Notes: a model not told the origin generated them from the sequence alone. 19,943 bases of DNA from Deltaproteobacteria bacterium UBA5799 (GCA_002418185.1 DIDN01000099.1:1-19943), one strand, 5' to 3'; counted from the first letter of the stretch, positions 7,707-15,132 are shown. Made by a program: numbers and translations.

Positions 7707-7744
7707 GCAGGGCGCATTTGCGCTTTGGGCCCTGCAGTATTTTT
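7707..7744 (+). terminator. Probable rho-independent terminator/attenuator between rpsO and pnp
   Basis: Arms gcagggc (7707-7713) and gccctgc (7729-7735) form a 7-bp stem whose loop can extend through a gcgc/gcgc pairing. It is followed by agtattttt, a short T-tract ending at 7744. It would reduce read-through from rpsO into pnp, or act as a processing hairpin in the pnp leader. Confidence 0.5.
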
Positions 7745-7774
7745 GTCCACAAAACATAGGAGAATGGAAGCATA

Positions 7775-9853
7775 ATGAGTAAATACGAAATCACATACGC
7801 CGGCAGGCCGCTCACCATAGAGACAGGCAGGATGGCCAGGCAGGCGCACGGCTCATGCACCGTGAGATACGGCGATACTGTCGTGCTGGTAACGGCATGC
7901 AGGAACGACGCCCCGTCAGCGGGGGTCGACTTCATGCCGCTCACCGTCAATTATACCGAGATGACATACGCCGCCGGCAAGATACCCGGCGGCTTTTTCA
8001 AAAGGGAAGGAAGGCCGAGCGAAAAGGAAGTGCTGGGCTCGAGGCTAATAGACAGGCCGCTACGCCCGCTTTTCCCGGACGGGTACTTCCACGAGACCCA
8101 GGTAATAGCCACGGTCCTTTCGGTCGACCAGGAGAACGAGCCCGAGATAGCCGCCATGATAGGCGCATCCGCCGCGCTCGGCATCTCGGACATACCCTTT
8201 GGCGGCCCCATAGCCGGCATCCGCGTCGGCTTTGTTAACGGCGAGCTTGTCGCAAACCCTTCGCTCAAGCAGCAGAAGGAGAGCGAGATAGACCTTTTCG
8301 TCGCCGGTTCCGACGGCTCGATAATAATGGTCGAGGCGGGGGCAAAGTTCGCCTCTGAGGAACTGCTCGTAAAGGCCCTGGCTTTCGCCCAGAGCGAGAT
8401 GAAGGGCGTGATAGAGCTTCAGAAGCGTATGGCTTCCGAAGCCGGGAAGCCCAAGTTGGAAGTCAAGCCCCCTGCCGCCGACCCCGAGCTCGAGGCGAAG
8501 GTCATGGAGCTTGCCGTCGAGAGGCTCAAGGAGGCGCTCCGCATTCCGGTCAAGCAGGAGAGGTACGCTTCCGCCGGGGCCATAAAGGACGAGACAAAGG
8601 CCGCGCTCGCCGAGGCCTACCCTGGCAGGGAAAAGGAGATAGACTCCATTTACGGCGACCTCAAGTACAACCTCATGAGGGAGATGGTCGTAAACGAGGG
8701 GAAAAGGGTAGACGGCAGGGGGCCGAGGGACATAAGGCCGATAACCTGCGACGTGGGGCTCCTTCCGCGGACCCACGGCTCCGCACTCTTTACAAGGGGC
8801 GAAACTCAGGCCATGGTCGTTACGACCCTCGGCACCTCTGAGGACGAGCAGAAGATAGACGCCCTTTCCGGCTGGGAATACAAGACCTTCATGCTCCACT
8901 ATAACTTCCCGCCCTTCAGCGTGGGCGAGGTGAAGTTCCTCCGCGGCCCCGGAAGGCGCGAGATAGGCCACGGCGCGCTCGCCGAGAGGGCCGTAAACAA
9001 GATTCTCCCGCAGGAGGGCTTTCCCTACACGATAAGGGTAGTCTCCGACATACTCGAATCGAACGGCTCCTCTTCGATGGCGACCGTATGCGGCGCGTCC
9101 CTCTCGCTCATGGACGCTGGCGTGCCGACCCTCGGGCACGTGGCAGGCATAGCCATGGGCCTCATAAAGGAAGGCGACAAGGTGGTCATCCTCTCCGACA
9201 TACTCGGAGACGAGGACCACCTGGGCGACATGGATTTCAAGGTCGCGGGCACCGCCGAGGGCGTCACCGCCCTCCAGATGGACATAAAGATAGCAGGCGT
9301 CACCGCCGAGCTCCTGAAGGACGCGCTCGATCAGGCGCGCGAGGGAAGGCTCCACATACTCGGCAAGATGAAGGAGGCCATCGAGATACCGAGGGCCGAG
9401 CTCTCCTCCTACGCGCCGAGGATAACGACCATTTACGTCAAGCAGGAGAGGATAAAGGACGTCATCGGGCCCGGCGGCAAGAACATCAAGGGCATCATAC
9501 TCGAGACGGGCGTGAAGATCGACATAGACGACACCGGACGGGTGAACATAGCCTCCGTGGACGGCGCGGCCGCAGAGAGGGCCATACAGATGGTCAAGGG
9601 GCTTACGCAGGACGCCGAGATCGGCAGGGTCTACACGGGCAAGGTCAAGAAGGTGATGGACTTCGGCGCGTTCGTCGAGATATTCCCCGGCACCGAGGGG
9701 CTCGTCCACATCTCTCAGCTCGCCCACGAGCGCGTAAAGAACGTCAGGGACGTCGTGAAGGAAGGCGACGAGGTCCTCGTCAAGGTCATAGACGTAGACA
9801 GGGACGGGAAGATAAGGCTTTCGAGGAAAGAGGCGCTCGAAGAGACGACCTAA
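7775..9853 (+). CDS. pnp: Polyribonucleotide nucleotidyltransferase (PNPase)
   Basis: PNPase is a trimeric phosphorolytic 3'-5' exoribonuclease and RNA-degradation factor. Seen: two RNase PH-like domains (about 1-210 and 300-530) separated by an alpha-helical linker, FFKREGRPSEKE in the first core, and the active-site segment LGDEDHLGDMDFKVAGT (about 477-493) with Asp481 and Asp487 equivalent to the E. coli catalytic pair. A KH domain follows (about 550-610) with the GPGGKNIK loop, then an S1 domain (about 618-688) with GRVYTGKVKKVMDFGAFVEI and EGLVHISQLA. Length 692 aa is normal. The ATG has AGGAGA at 7758-7763. The codon pattern is strongly ATA (Ile) and AGG (Arg). Confidence 0.98.
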   Translation: MSKYEITYAGRPLTIETGRMARQAHGSCTVRYGDTVVLVTACRNDAPSAGVDFMPLTVNYTEMTYAAGKIPGGFFKREGRPSEKEVLGSRLIDRPLRPLFPDGYFHETQVIATVLSVDQENEPEIAAMIGASAALGISDIPFGGPIAGIRVGFVNGELVANPSLKQQKESEIDLFVAGSDGSIIMVEAGAKFASEELLVKALAFAQSEMKGVIELQKRMASEAGKPKLEVKPPAADPELEAKVMELAVERLKEALRIPVKQERYASAGAIKDETKAALAEAYPGREKEIDSIYGDLKYNLMREMVVNEGKRVDGRGPRDIRPITCDVGLLPRTHGSALFTRGETQAMVVTTLGTSEDEQKIDALSGWEYKTFMLHYNFPPFSVGEVKFLRGPGRREIGHGALAERAVNKILPQEGFPYTIRVVSDILESNGSSSMATVCGASLSLMDAGVPTLGHVAGIAMGLIKEGDKVVILSDILGDEDHLGDMDFKVAGTAEGVTALQMDIKIAGVTAELLKDALDQAREGRLHILGKMKEAIEIPRAELSSYAPRITTIYVKQERIKDVIGPGGKNIKGIILETGVKIDIDDTGRVNIASVDGAAAERAIQMVKGLTQDAEIGRVYTGKVKKVMDFGAFVEIFPGTEGLVHISQLAHERVKNVRDVVKEGDEVLVKVIDVDRDGKIRLSRKEALEETT

Positions 9854-9881
9854 GCCAGGCGCTTCTTAAAAACGGTCAATC

Positions 9882-9900
9882 CGGGGCCTGCACGGCCCCG
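9882..9900 (+). promoter_or_regulatory. Hairpin occupying the ribosome-binding region of the M16 peptidase gene
   Basis: cggggcc (9882-9888) and ggccccg (9894-9900) form a perfect 7-bp stem with a 5-base loop in the 56-base pnp to M16 gap, ending 9 bases before the M16 ATG. No T-tract follows, so it is not a classical terminator. It may limit translation of the downstream gene, which lacks a clear Shine-Dalgarno sequence. Confidence 0.35.
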
Positions 9901-9909
9901 AGAAACGCA

Positions 9910-11181
9910 ATGTCAATTATCAAGAAGACCCTTCTCGGAAGCGGGATCCCCGTCATCACGGAGGAGATGCCTGATGTGGAGTCGTCCTCCATAGGCATCT
10001 GGGTGAACACAGGCTCGAGGCACGAGGCCCCGGAGATAAACGGGGTCTCGCACCTTGTGGAGCACCTCCTTTTCAAGGGCACCGAAAAAAGGACGGCCCT
10101 CGACATCTCCAAGGAAATCGAGAGTGTCGGAGGCGTCCTCAACGCCTTCACAGGCAGGGAATACACCTGCTTCTATTCCAAGACACTCAATAAAGACCTG
10201 CCCAAGGCAATAGACCTCCTCTCCGATATCTTCATAAACTCGAAGTTCGACCGCAAGGACATGGAAAAGGAGAAGCTCGTCGTCCTCCAGGAGATAAAGA
10301 TGGTGGAGGATACGCCCGACGACCTTATCCACGACCTCTTTGCCGAGAGGTTCTGGGACGGGCACCCGCTCGGCTGGTCCATACTCGGACCTTCGAAGAC
10401 GATACAGTCGATGAAGAGGTCGAGCGTCCTCAAGTATTTCAGGGCGCAGTACGCTCCCGGCAACGTCTTCATCACGGCCGCCGGGGGGTTGAGCCACAGG
10501 AGTGTCGTGCGCCTCCTGAAGCCGTTTTTCGGGGCGCTCGACAAGGACGTGCCGCCCTCCGAGCGTACGGCCCCGACGGCGCTCCCCGGTGTTAAGCTCA
10601 TCAAAAAAGAGCTGGAGCAGGTGCACATGTGCATCGGCGTGCCGGCGCCGCCCCAGTCGCACCCGGACAGGTACCGGGTGTATCTCATGAACACCATGCT
10701 CGGCGGCGGCATGAGCTCCAGGCTGTTCCAGGAGGTCCGGGAGAAGAGGGGGCTTGCCTACTCCGTATATTCGTACCTGAACCTCTGCAAGGACGCGGGG
10801 GCGATGACGGCATACGCGGGGACCTCCGCCGAGAAGTTCGCGGACGTGGCCGGGCTTGTGCTCCGCGAGTTCGAGAGGTTCCCGAAGGACGTGACCGCCT
10901 CGGAGCTAAGGAACGCGAAGGAGCAGTTGAAAGGCGGGATGCTCCTCGGCCTCGAGACGAGCGACAGCAGGATGATGAAGCTTGCGAGGGACGAGTTCTA
11001 TTTCGGCAGGTACGTGCCGGTCAGGGAGATAGTGAAGGACATCGACTCTGTGACGCTTTCGAGCCTGAGGAAACTCGCAAAGGAGCTCCTTTCGCCCGAG
11101 AGGGTCACGATGGTGGCGATGGGGAAGGTTAGCCCCAGGCTCCTCCCTTCCTCGCTCAAGTCGACAGGGGGAGGGGATTGA
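9910..11181 (+). CDS. M16-family zinc metallopeptidase (processing-protease-like)
   Basis: This 423-aa protein is a single-chain M16B-type peptidase related to the mitochondrial processing peptidase beta subunit and Bacillus YmxG/MlpA. The inverted zinc motif HLVEH is at 48-52 (His48, Glu51, His52), and the third ligand Glu128 lies 76 residues later in VVLQEIKMVEDTPDD, so it should be catalytically competent. The C-terminal half has the partner-lobe signature SRLFQEVREKRGLAYSVYS. I see no signal peptide, so it is probably cytoplasmic. Genes of this type commonly follow pnp, as here. The reading frame stays open upstream through pnp from 9088, but homology begins at MSIIKKTLLGSG, so ATG 9910 is the start. 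The natural substrate is unknown. Confidence 0.92.
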   Translation: MSIIKKTLLGSGIPVITEEMPDVESSSIGIWVNTGSRHEAPEINGVSHLVEHLLFKGTEKRTALDISKEIESVGGVLNAFTGREYTCFYSKTLNKDLPKAIDLLSDIFINSKFDRKDMEKEKLVVLQEIKMVEDTPDDLIHDLFAERFWDGHPLGWSILGPSKTIQSMKRSSVLKYFRAQYAPGNVFITAAGGLSHRSVVRLLKPFFGALDKDVPPSERTAPTALPGVKLIKKELEQVHMCIGVPAPPQSHPDRYRVYLMNTMLGGGMSSRLFQEVREKRGLAYSVYSYLNLCKDAGAMTAYAGTSAEKFADVAGLVLREFERFPKDVTASELRNAKEQLKGGMLLGLETSDSRMMKLARDEFYFGRYVPVREIVKDIDSVTLSSLRKLAKELLSPERVTMVAMGKVSPRLLPSSLKSTGGGD

Positions 11182-11206
11182 ATCGCGGGGCCGGATATGG
11201 TATCTA
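11178..11206 (+). promoter_or_regulatory. Possible sigma70 promoter of the response regulator gene
   Basis: TTGAAT (11178-11183), a 17-base spacer and TATCTA (11201-11206), within an A/T-rich patch, lie just before the response regulator start. The -10 match is weak. If used, the leader would be very short, consistent with the absence of a clear Shine-Dalgarno sequence before ATG 11226. Confidence 0.3.
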
Positions 11207-11225
11207 TATATAAGCGGATTTTGCC

Positions 11226-11897
11226 ATGAGGATACTCGTAGTAGAAGACGAAAAGAAGGTCGCGGCGTTCATCAAGAGGGGTCTGGAGCAGGAGAGCTAC
11301 GCCGTCGACGTGGTCGAGGACGGCGCCGAGGGGCAGAACTACGCCGAGATGAACGACTACGACGCGATCATTCTGGACATCATGCTCCCGGGGAAGAACG
11401 GCCTCGAGGTCTTGAAGGACCTGAAGGCCGCCGGGGTGGGCTCGCCGGTCCTCCTCCTTACGGCGCGCGATTCCGTCGAGGACAGGGTCAAGGGCCTTAA
11501 TGTCGGGGCCGACGACTACCTCACCAAGCCATTTGCCTTCGAGGAGCTACTCGCGCGGCTCCGGGTATTGATGAGAAGGGGCGGGTACGGCGCGCCCGTA
11601 TTGAAGTTCGCGGACTTGAGCCTCGACCCGGCGACCCGCAAGGCCAAGAGGGGCGGCGTTGAGGTCGAGCTTACGGTAAAGGAGTACGCGCTCCTTGAAT
11701 ACCTCCTCCGGAACCCGAACAGGGTGCTCACGAGGACTCTTATCGCAGAGCACGTATGGGACCAGTCCTTTGACAGCGAAACGAACGTCGTGGACGTCTA
11801 TATAAACCACCTGAGGACCAAGATAGACAAGGACTTCCCCCTGAAGCTCATCCACACGGTAAGGGGCGTCGGCTACGTCCTGAAGGCCGAGGAATAA
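11226..11897 (+). CDS. OmpR/PhoB-family DNA-binding response regulator (orphan)
   Basis: A 223-aa two-component regulator. The receiver domain (1-118) has the acidic pair Glu7/Asp8 in VVEDEKK, phosphoacceptor Asp51 in IILDIMLPGKNG, Thr79 in LLLTARD and Lys101 in LTKPFAFEELLAR, so it should be phosphorylatable. A winged-helix output domain (about 128-220) shows LTVKEYALLEYLLRNPNRVL, a SETNVVDVYINHLRTKID recognition region and HTVRGVGYVL. It resembles the heavy-metal/CusR-like branch, but the signal cannot be inferred. No histidine kinase gene is beside it; the terminator at 11943 ends the unit and the previous gene is a peptidase. The cognate kinase must lie elsewhere if there is one. ATG 11226 is fixed by the canonical MRILVVEDE start. 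Confidence 0.95.
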   Translation: MRILVVEDEKKVAAFIKRGLEQESYAVDVVEDGAEGQNYAEMNDYDAIILDIMLPGKNGLEVLKDLKAAGVGSPVLLLTARDSVEDRVKGLNVGADDYLTKPFAFEELLARLRVLMRRGGYGAPVLKFADLSLDPATRKAKRGGVEVELTVKEYALLEYLLRNPNRVLTRTLIAEHVWDQSFDSETNVVDVYINHLRTKIDKDFPLKLIHTVRGVGYVLKAEE

Positions 11898-11942
11898 CGC
11901 GGCCCAACCGGGTCTCGCTCTCCCTTCCTTGCTCCATTCCCC

Positions 11943-11967
11943 GGGCCCACCTGGCCCCTCTTTTTTT
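11943..11967 (+). terminator. Rho-independent terminator after the response regulator gene
   Basis: gggcc (11943-11947) and ggccc (11953-11957) form a short GC stem with a 5-base loop, followed by ctcttttttt. It ends the transcript containing the response regulator. The T-tract overlaps the putative -35 of the next promoter. Confidence 0.65.
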
Positions 11968-11993
11968 GAATTTTCCCTGATTAGTAGTATAAT
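11966..11993 (+). promoter_or_regulatory. Sigma70-like promoter of glcD
   Basis: TTGAAT (11966-11971) and a perfect TATAAT (11988-11993) are 16 bases apart; the alternative -35 TTTGAA at 11965 gives 17. Transcription would start near 12000, about 40 bases before the glcD ATG. The leader begins with a possible hairpin, gcgccc (12001-12006) pairing with gggcgc (12020-12025), which would sit at the extreme 5' end of the mRNA. Confidence 0.6.
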
Positions 11994-12038
11994 GAAACGA
12001 GCGCCCTGCAATCGAGTCCGGGCGCCTGGGGCCGGATA

Positions 12039-13460
12039 ATGCTCACAAACGTAGTAAAACACGGGCTTGAAAGGATTGTCGGAGAGGCGAACTGCTCTTT
12101 TTCGAAAGAGGAACTCCTCTGTTATTCCTACGACGCCACAAACACGCTCCACCAGCCTGACGCCGTCGTCTTCCCGTCAGGGCCGGAAGAGGTCTCGCTC
12201 GTCCTCAAAATGGCCAACTCGGAAGGTTTCCCGGTCGTCCCCAGGGGCGCCGGCACCGGTTTTTCCGGCGGGAGCCTCCCGGTCGGAGGCGGCGTTGTCC
12301 TGTCCTTCGAGCGGATGAGGAATATCCTTGAGATCGACACTGAAAACATGGTGGCAATCGTAGAGCCCGGGGTAGTCACATGGGACCTCCAGCAGGCGGT
12401 CGAAAAACTCGGACTCTTCTACCCGCCCGACCCGTCGAGCCTCAAGTTCTCGACCATAGGCGGCAATATCGCAGAGTGCGCTGGAGGGCCGAGGGCCGTC
12501 AAGTACGGCGTGACCAGGGACTATGTCCTGGGGCTCGAGGCAGTGCTGCCGACAGGAGAGATAATAAACACAGGCGTAAGGACGGCAAAAGGCGTTGTCG
12601 GCTACGACCTTACGAGGCTCCTCGTAGGCTCTGAAGGCACGCTCGGGGTCGTCACAAAGGCGGTTTTGAAGCTCCTGCCCCTGCCTGAGACGACGACCAC
12701 GATGCTCGCCCTTTTTCCGGACCTGAGGGACGCCGCAAGGGCCACTTCGGCCATAATCAGGGCCAGGATAATCCCGTCTACCCTCGAGATAATGGACAGC
12801 GTGTCCATCAAATGCGTGGAAGGGTTCGCGAAGACCGGCCTTCCGGAGGCCGAGGCGCTCCTACTTATAGAGGTGGACGGCCACAAGGCGGCCGTCGAAA
12901 CGGAAGCCGAAGCCGTCCGCAGGGTCTGCCTTGAGAACGGGGCCGGGGAATTCAGGACAGCCTCGGACAGGAACGAGGTAAAGGACCTCTGGAAGGCGAG
13001 GAGGGCCGTATCAGCCGCCCTCTACAAGGCCCGGCCCGGGAAGATAAACGAGGACATAGTGGTGCCGAGGTCCAGGATACCCGACCTCGTCGACGGGCTC
13101 CGGGGAATATCCGAAAGGCACGGCGTGCTCATAGCGAGCTTCGGGCACGCCGGGGACGGGAACATCCACGTTAACATCATGCACGACAGGAAGTCGCAGG
13201 CCGAGGCTGCACTGGCCGCGGCAGAGGACGTCTTCAGGCTCGCGGTCGGCCTGGGCGGCACCATCTCCGGCGAGCACGGGGTCGGTTCGGCCAAGTCCCG
13301 ATACCTGGACATGGAGCTTAAGCCGGACGCGATAGCTGCAATGAAAAGGATAAAAGAGGCCTTCGACCCCAAGGGGATATTGAACCCGGGGAAGATCTTC
13401 CCGGGGCCTGGCCCCCAGAAGCGCGCGCCTGCCGGCGCCGGGTATGCCGAAAGTAAGTGA
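12039..13460 (+). CDS. glcD: FAD-linked 2-hydroxyacid oxidase subunit, GlcD-like (glycolate/D-lactate dehydrogenase)
   Basis: A 473-aa vanillyl-alcohol-oxidase-type flavoprotein that oxidises a 2-hydroxyacid such as glycolate or D-lactate to the 2-oxoacid. The FAD-binding PCMH domain (about 38-215) contains VPRGAGTGFSGGSLPVGGG, PPDPSS, TIGGNIAECAGGPRAVKYG and LLVGSEGTLGVVT. The C-terminal oxidase domain carries ASFGHAGDGNIHVNIMHD, GTISGEHGVGSAKSRYL and the family end motif FDPKGILNPGKIF. It is followed by a GlcF-like iron-sulfur partner, but no GlcE is present, so it is a two-subunit enzyme. Electrons would pass to the quinone pool through the partner. Substrate cannot be decided between glycolate, D-lactate and others. 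It has its own promoter and is the first gene of the glcDF unit. Confidence 0.93.
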   Translation: MLTNVVKHGLERIVGEANCSFSKEELLCYSYDATNTLHQPDAVVFPSGPEEVSLVLKMANSEGFPVVPRGAGTGFSGGSLPVGGGVVLSFERMRNILEIDTENMVAIVEPGVVTWDLQQAVEKLGLFYPPDPSSLKFSTIGGNIAECAGGPRAVKYGVTRDYVLGLEAVLPTGEIINTGVRTAKGVVGYDLTRLLVGSEGTLGVVTKAVLKLLPLPETTTTMLALFPDLRDAARATSAIIRARIIPSTLEIMDSVSIKCVEGFAKTGLPEAEALLLIEVDGHKAAVETEAEAVRRVCLENGAGEFRTASDRNEVKDLWKARRAVSAALYKARPGKINEDIVVPRSRIPDLVDGLRGISERHGVLIASFGHAGDGNIHVNIMHDRKSQAEAALAAAEDVFRLAVGLGGTISGEHGVGSAKSRYLDMELKPDAIAAMKRIKEAFDPKGILNPGKIFPGPGPQKRAPAGAGYAESK

Positions 13461-13489
13461 ACCCGTGCCCGGGCGTACCTCCCGAACCT

Positions 13490-13514
13490 CCCCTCCCGCC
13501 GGAAGGCGGAGGGG
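13490..13514 (+). promoter_or_regulatory. Strong GC hairpin in the glcD-glcF gap
   Basis: cccctcccgcc (13490-13500) and ggcggagggg (13505-13514) pair into a 10-bp stem with a single bulged C and a ggaa tetraloop, 30 bases after the glcD stop. No T-run follows, so it is more likely an mRNA-processing or stabilising structure, or a weak terminator, than a full intrinsic terminator. Confidence 0.5.
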
Positions 13515-13598
13515 TCGAATATCGATTTACAGTAAGCCCCCGTGGGACATGCCCCCCGGAAAACGATTAAAAGCGGTAGAGTTCCGGACCGGTCTGAG

Positions 13599-14873
13599 AT
13601 GAAGCCGTTAAATCTCCTAAAGCACGAAATAGACAAATGCGTCCGCTGCGGCACATGCAGGTCTACATGCCCGACCACAAAGGTGCTCGGGGTCGAGACA
13701 GCCTCCCCGAGGGGGCGCGTCTCCCTGGTGTCCGCATATTCCAGCGGGGAGATAGGCCTTTCAGAGACCTATTTGAAACACCTGAGGGAATGCACGCTCT
13801 GCGGGGCGTGCCGCACCAACTGCCCTAACGGCGTCGATACAGTCTCCATCTTCGCTTCGGCGAGGGCCGAGGCAGTGGAGAAGCAGGGCGCGCCTTTAGC
13901 CGCCTCTCTTGCCTTCAGGGGGCTCAGGGACCCGGGCGGAATCGTCGGCATGGGGCTTAAGCTTGCGAGAAGGCTTCAGGGCCTCCTCTTCAAGGACGCA
14001 TCCGCCGGGGCGGGCCTGGTTTCAAGGTTCTCGTTGCCGCTTGTCGGAAACGGCAGGCTCATACCGCCCCTTGCCGGGACTTTTTTCCTCGACCTCCCTG
14101 AGGTGAGGGCGTACGAATCAAGCAAGGGGGCGCCAGGTGAAGCAGGCAAGCCCAGGGTCGCTTTCTACGCTGGCTGCGGCGTAAACTACCTCATGCCGTG
14201 GGTCGGCACCAAATCCGTTGAACTCATAAGGAGGGCGGGGGCCGTGGTATCGGTGCCCGGGGGCCAGGCCTGCTGCGGCATGCCCGCCTACGCGATGGGC
14301 GACCTGGCCGCTGCAAGGGAGATGGCAAGGAAGAACCTGGAAGCGCTGGAGTCGTCAGGGGCGGACCTCATAGCCACCTCATGCGCCACCTGCGGACACG
14401 GGCTGAAGTCGATAATGCCGGAGCTCCTTTCAGACGACCCGGGCCTCAAGCTCAGGGCAGAGAAGGTCGCCTCAAGGGTGAGGGACATCTCCGAGCTCCT
14501 CCTTAACGACCTCGGCTTCAGGGGCGCGGGGGGCGGGAGCGGCGCCAGCACGGTCGTCACATACCACGACCCGTGCCATCTCGGCAGGGCCCAGGGCCTG
14601 AGGGAGGCTCCAAGGGAGCTTATAAAGATGGGCAGGGGGACGGTTTTGAAGGAGATGAAGAACCCCTGCCTCTGCTGCGGGCTCGGAGGCGGGCTCATGT
14701 ACACCAATTACGAGCTCTCAATGGAAATAGCCGGGAAAAAGGCTGAAAACATTAAAAAGTCCGGAGCGGACGTCGTGGCAACAGCCTGCCCGGGCTGCAT
14801 CATACAGCTCAAGGACGGCCTCCACAGGGCCGGCGTCCAGACCGAGGTCAAACACGTCGTAGAGCTCCTGTAA
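13599..14873 (+). CDS. glcF: Iron-sulfur heterodisulfide-reductase-like subunit GlcF
   Basis: The electron-transfer partner of GlcD. Two 4Fe-4S ferredoxin motifs lie at the N-terminus: Cys14, 17, 20 and 24 in CVRCGTCRSTCP, and Cys65, 68, 71 and 75 in CTLCGACRTNCP. Two CCG (cysteine-rich) domains follow, the first with YAGCGVNYL, GGQACCGMPAYAMGD and SCATCGHGLK, the second with YHDPCHLGR, CLCCGLGGGL and ACPGCIIQL. Length 424 aa is typical for GlcF/LldE-like CCG proteins. ATG 13599 is preferred because MKPLNLLKHEIDKC fits the family start; an in-frame ATG at 13542 would add 19 residues without similarity. Neither start has a strong Shine-Dalgarno sequence. It is soluble or peripheral; no membrane segments are seen. 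Confidence 0.92.
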   Translation: MKPLNLLKHEIDKCVRCGTCRSTCPTTKVLGVETASPRGRVSLVSAYSSGEIGLSETYLKHLRECTLCGACRTNCPNGVDTVSIFASARAEAVEKQGAPLAASLAFRGLRDPGGIVGMGLKLARRLQGLLFKDASAGAGLVSRFSLPLVGNGRLIPPLAGTFFLDLPEVRAYESSKGAPGEAGKPRVAFYAGCGVNYLMPWVGTKSVELIRRAGAVVSVPGGQACCGMPAYAMGDLAAAREMARKNLEALESSGADLIATSCATCGHGLKSIMPELLSDDPGLKLRAEKVASRVRDISELLLNDLGFRGAGGGSGASTVVTYHDPCHLGRAQGLREAPRELIKMGRGTVLKEMKNPCLCCGLGGGLMYTNYELSMEIAGKKAENIKKSGADVVATACPGCIIQLKDGLHRAGVQTEVKHVVELL

Positions 14874-14885
14874 GACCACTCAACT

Positions 14886-14957
14886 GGATCGCTGGAGTAC
14901 TTTTGAGAGAACCTTTTTATAAAAAGGTTCTCTCAAACTCTCTCCAAAAATTTTAGT
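14886..14957 (+). repeat. Palindromic dispersed repeat, copy A
   Basis: The core is a perfect 36-bp palindrome (14902-14937): 17-base arms beginning tttgagagaacc around a 2-base centre. It is preceded by gctgga and followed by a tail ending aaaattttagttt. The same layout occurs in copies B and C. It starts 12 bases after the glcF stop, so it may also act as a 3' transcript barrier or terminator. Confidence 0.85.
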
Positions 14958-15002
14958 TTCCCTTAGAATCCCCCTCGATTTTGAGGGGGATTCTAAGGGA
15001 AA
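14957..15002. repeat. Perfect 20-bp inverted repeat between repeat copies A and B
   Basis: Arms at 14957-14976 and 14983-15002 are perfectly complementary over 20 bases around a 6-base loop (gatttt). The flanks extend the symmetry, with ttttag before and ctaaaa after, offset by three bases. It is the centre of a larger symmetric structure (14886-15078). It could be a bidirectional terminator or the core of a non-autonomous mobile element. Confidence 0.85.
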
Positions 15003-15078
15003 GAACTAAAAGTCTTTGAAGGGGGTCTGGGGGAACCTTTCTACAGAAAGGTTCCCCCAGAAGGATTCTCCGGCAACC
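15003..15078 (-). repeat. Palindromic dispersed repeat, copy B (inverted)
   Basis: The core is a perfect 16-bp stem (15027-15042 with 15045-15060) with a 2-base loop. Read on the minus strand it gives ggttgccgga, the stem beginning ctgggggaacc, then agacccccttcaaagacttt and ttagtt. It matches copy A in the opposite orientation and is closest to copy C. All four stem differences from copy A are compensatory. Confidence 0.88.
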
Positions 15079-15132
15079 CTGTCGAACGGTCTCGCAGGAT
15101 GTTCATAACTCTCCGGGGGTTTGTTTTTAAAA

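Noticed and set aside
8060..9727. Long minus-strand open frame of 555 codons within pnp
   Set aside because: It lies fully opposite an unmistakable PNPase and its translation shows no recognisable motif; GC-rich codon bias keeps the opposite strand open.
9088..9909. Upstream extension of the M16 peptidase frame into pnp
   Set aside because: The extension is Arg/Gly/His-rich frame-shadow sequence overlapping the PNPase core; M16 homology starts at ATG 9910.
13542..13598. Longer start for glcF adding 19 residues
   Set aside because: The added residues have no similarity to GlcF N-termini and lack a ribosome-binding site; not fully excluded.
14886..15078. CRISPR array or tRNA cluster in the repeat-rich gap
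   Set aside because: Repeats are palindromic and in opposite orientations, not evenly spaced direct repeats, and no tRNA cloverleaf can be drawn.
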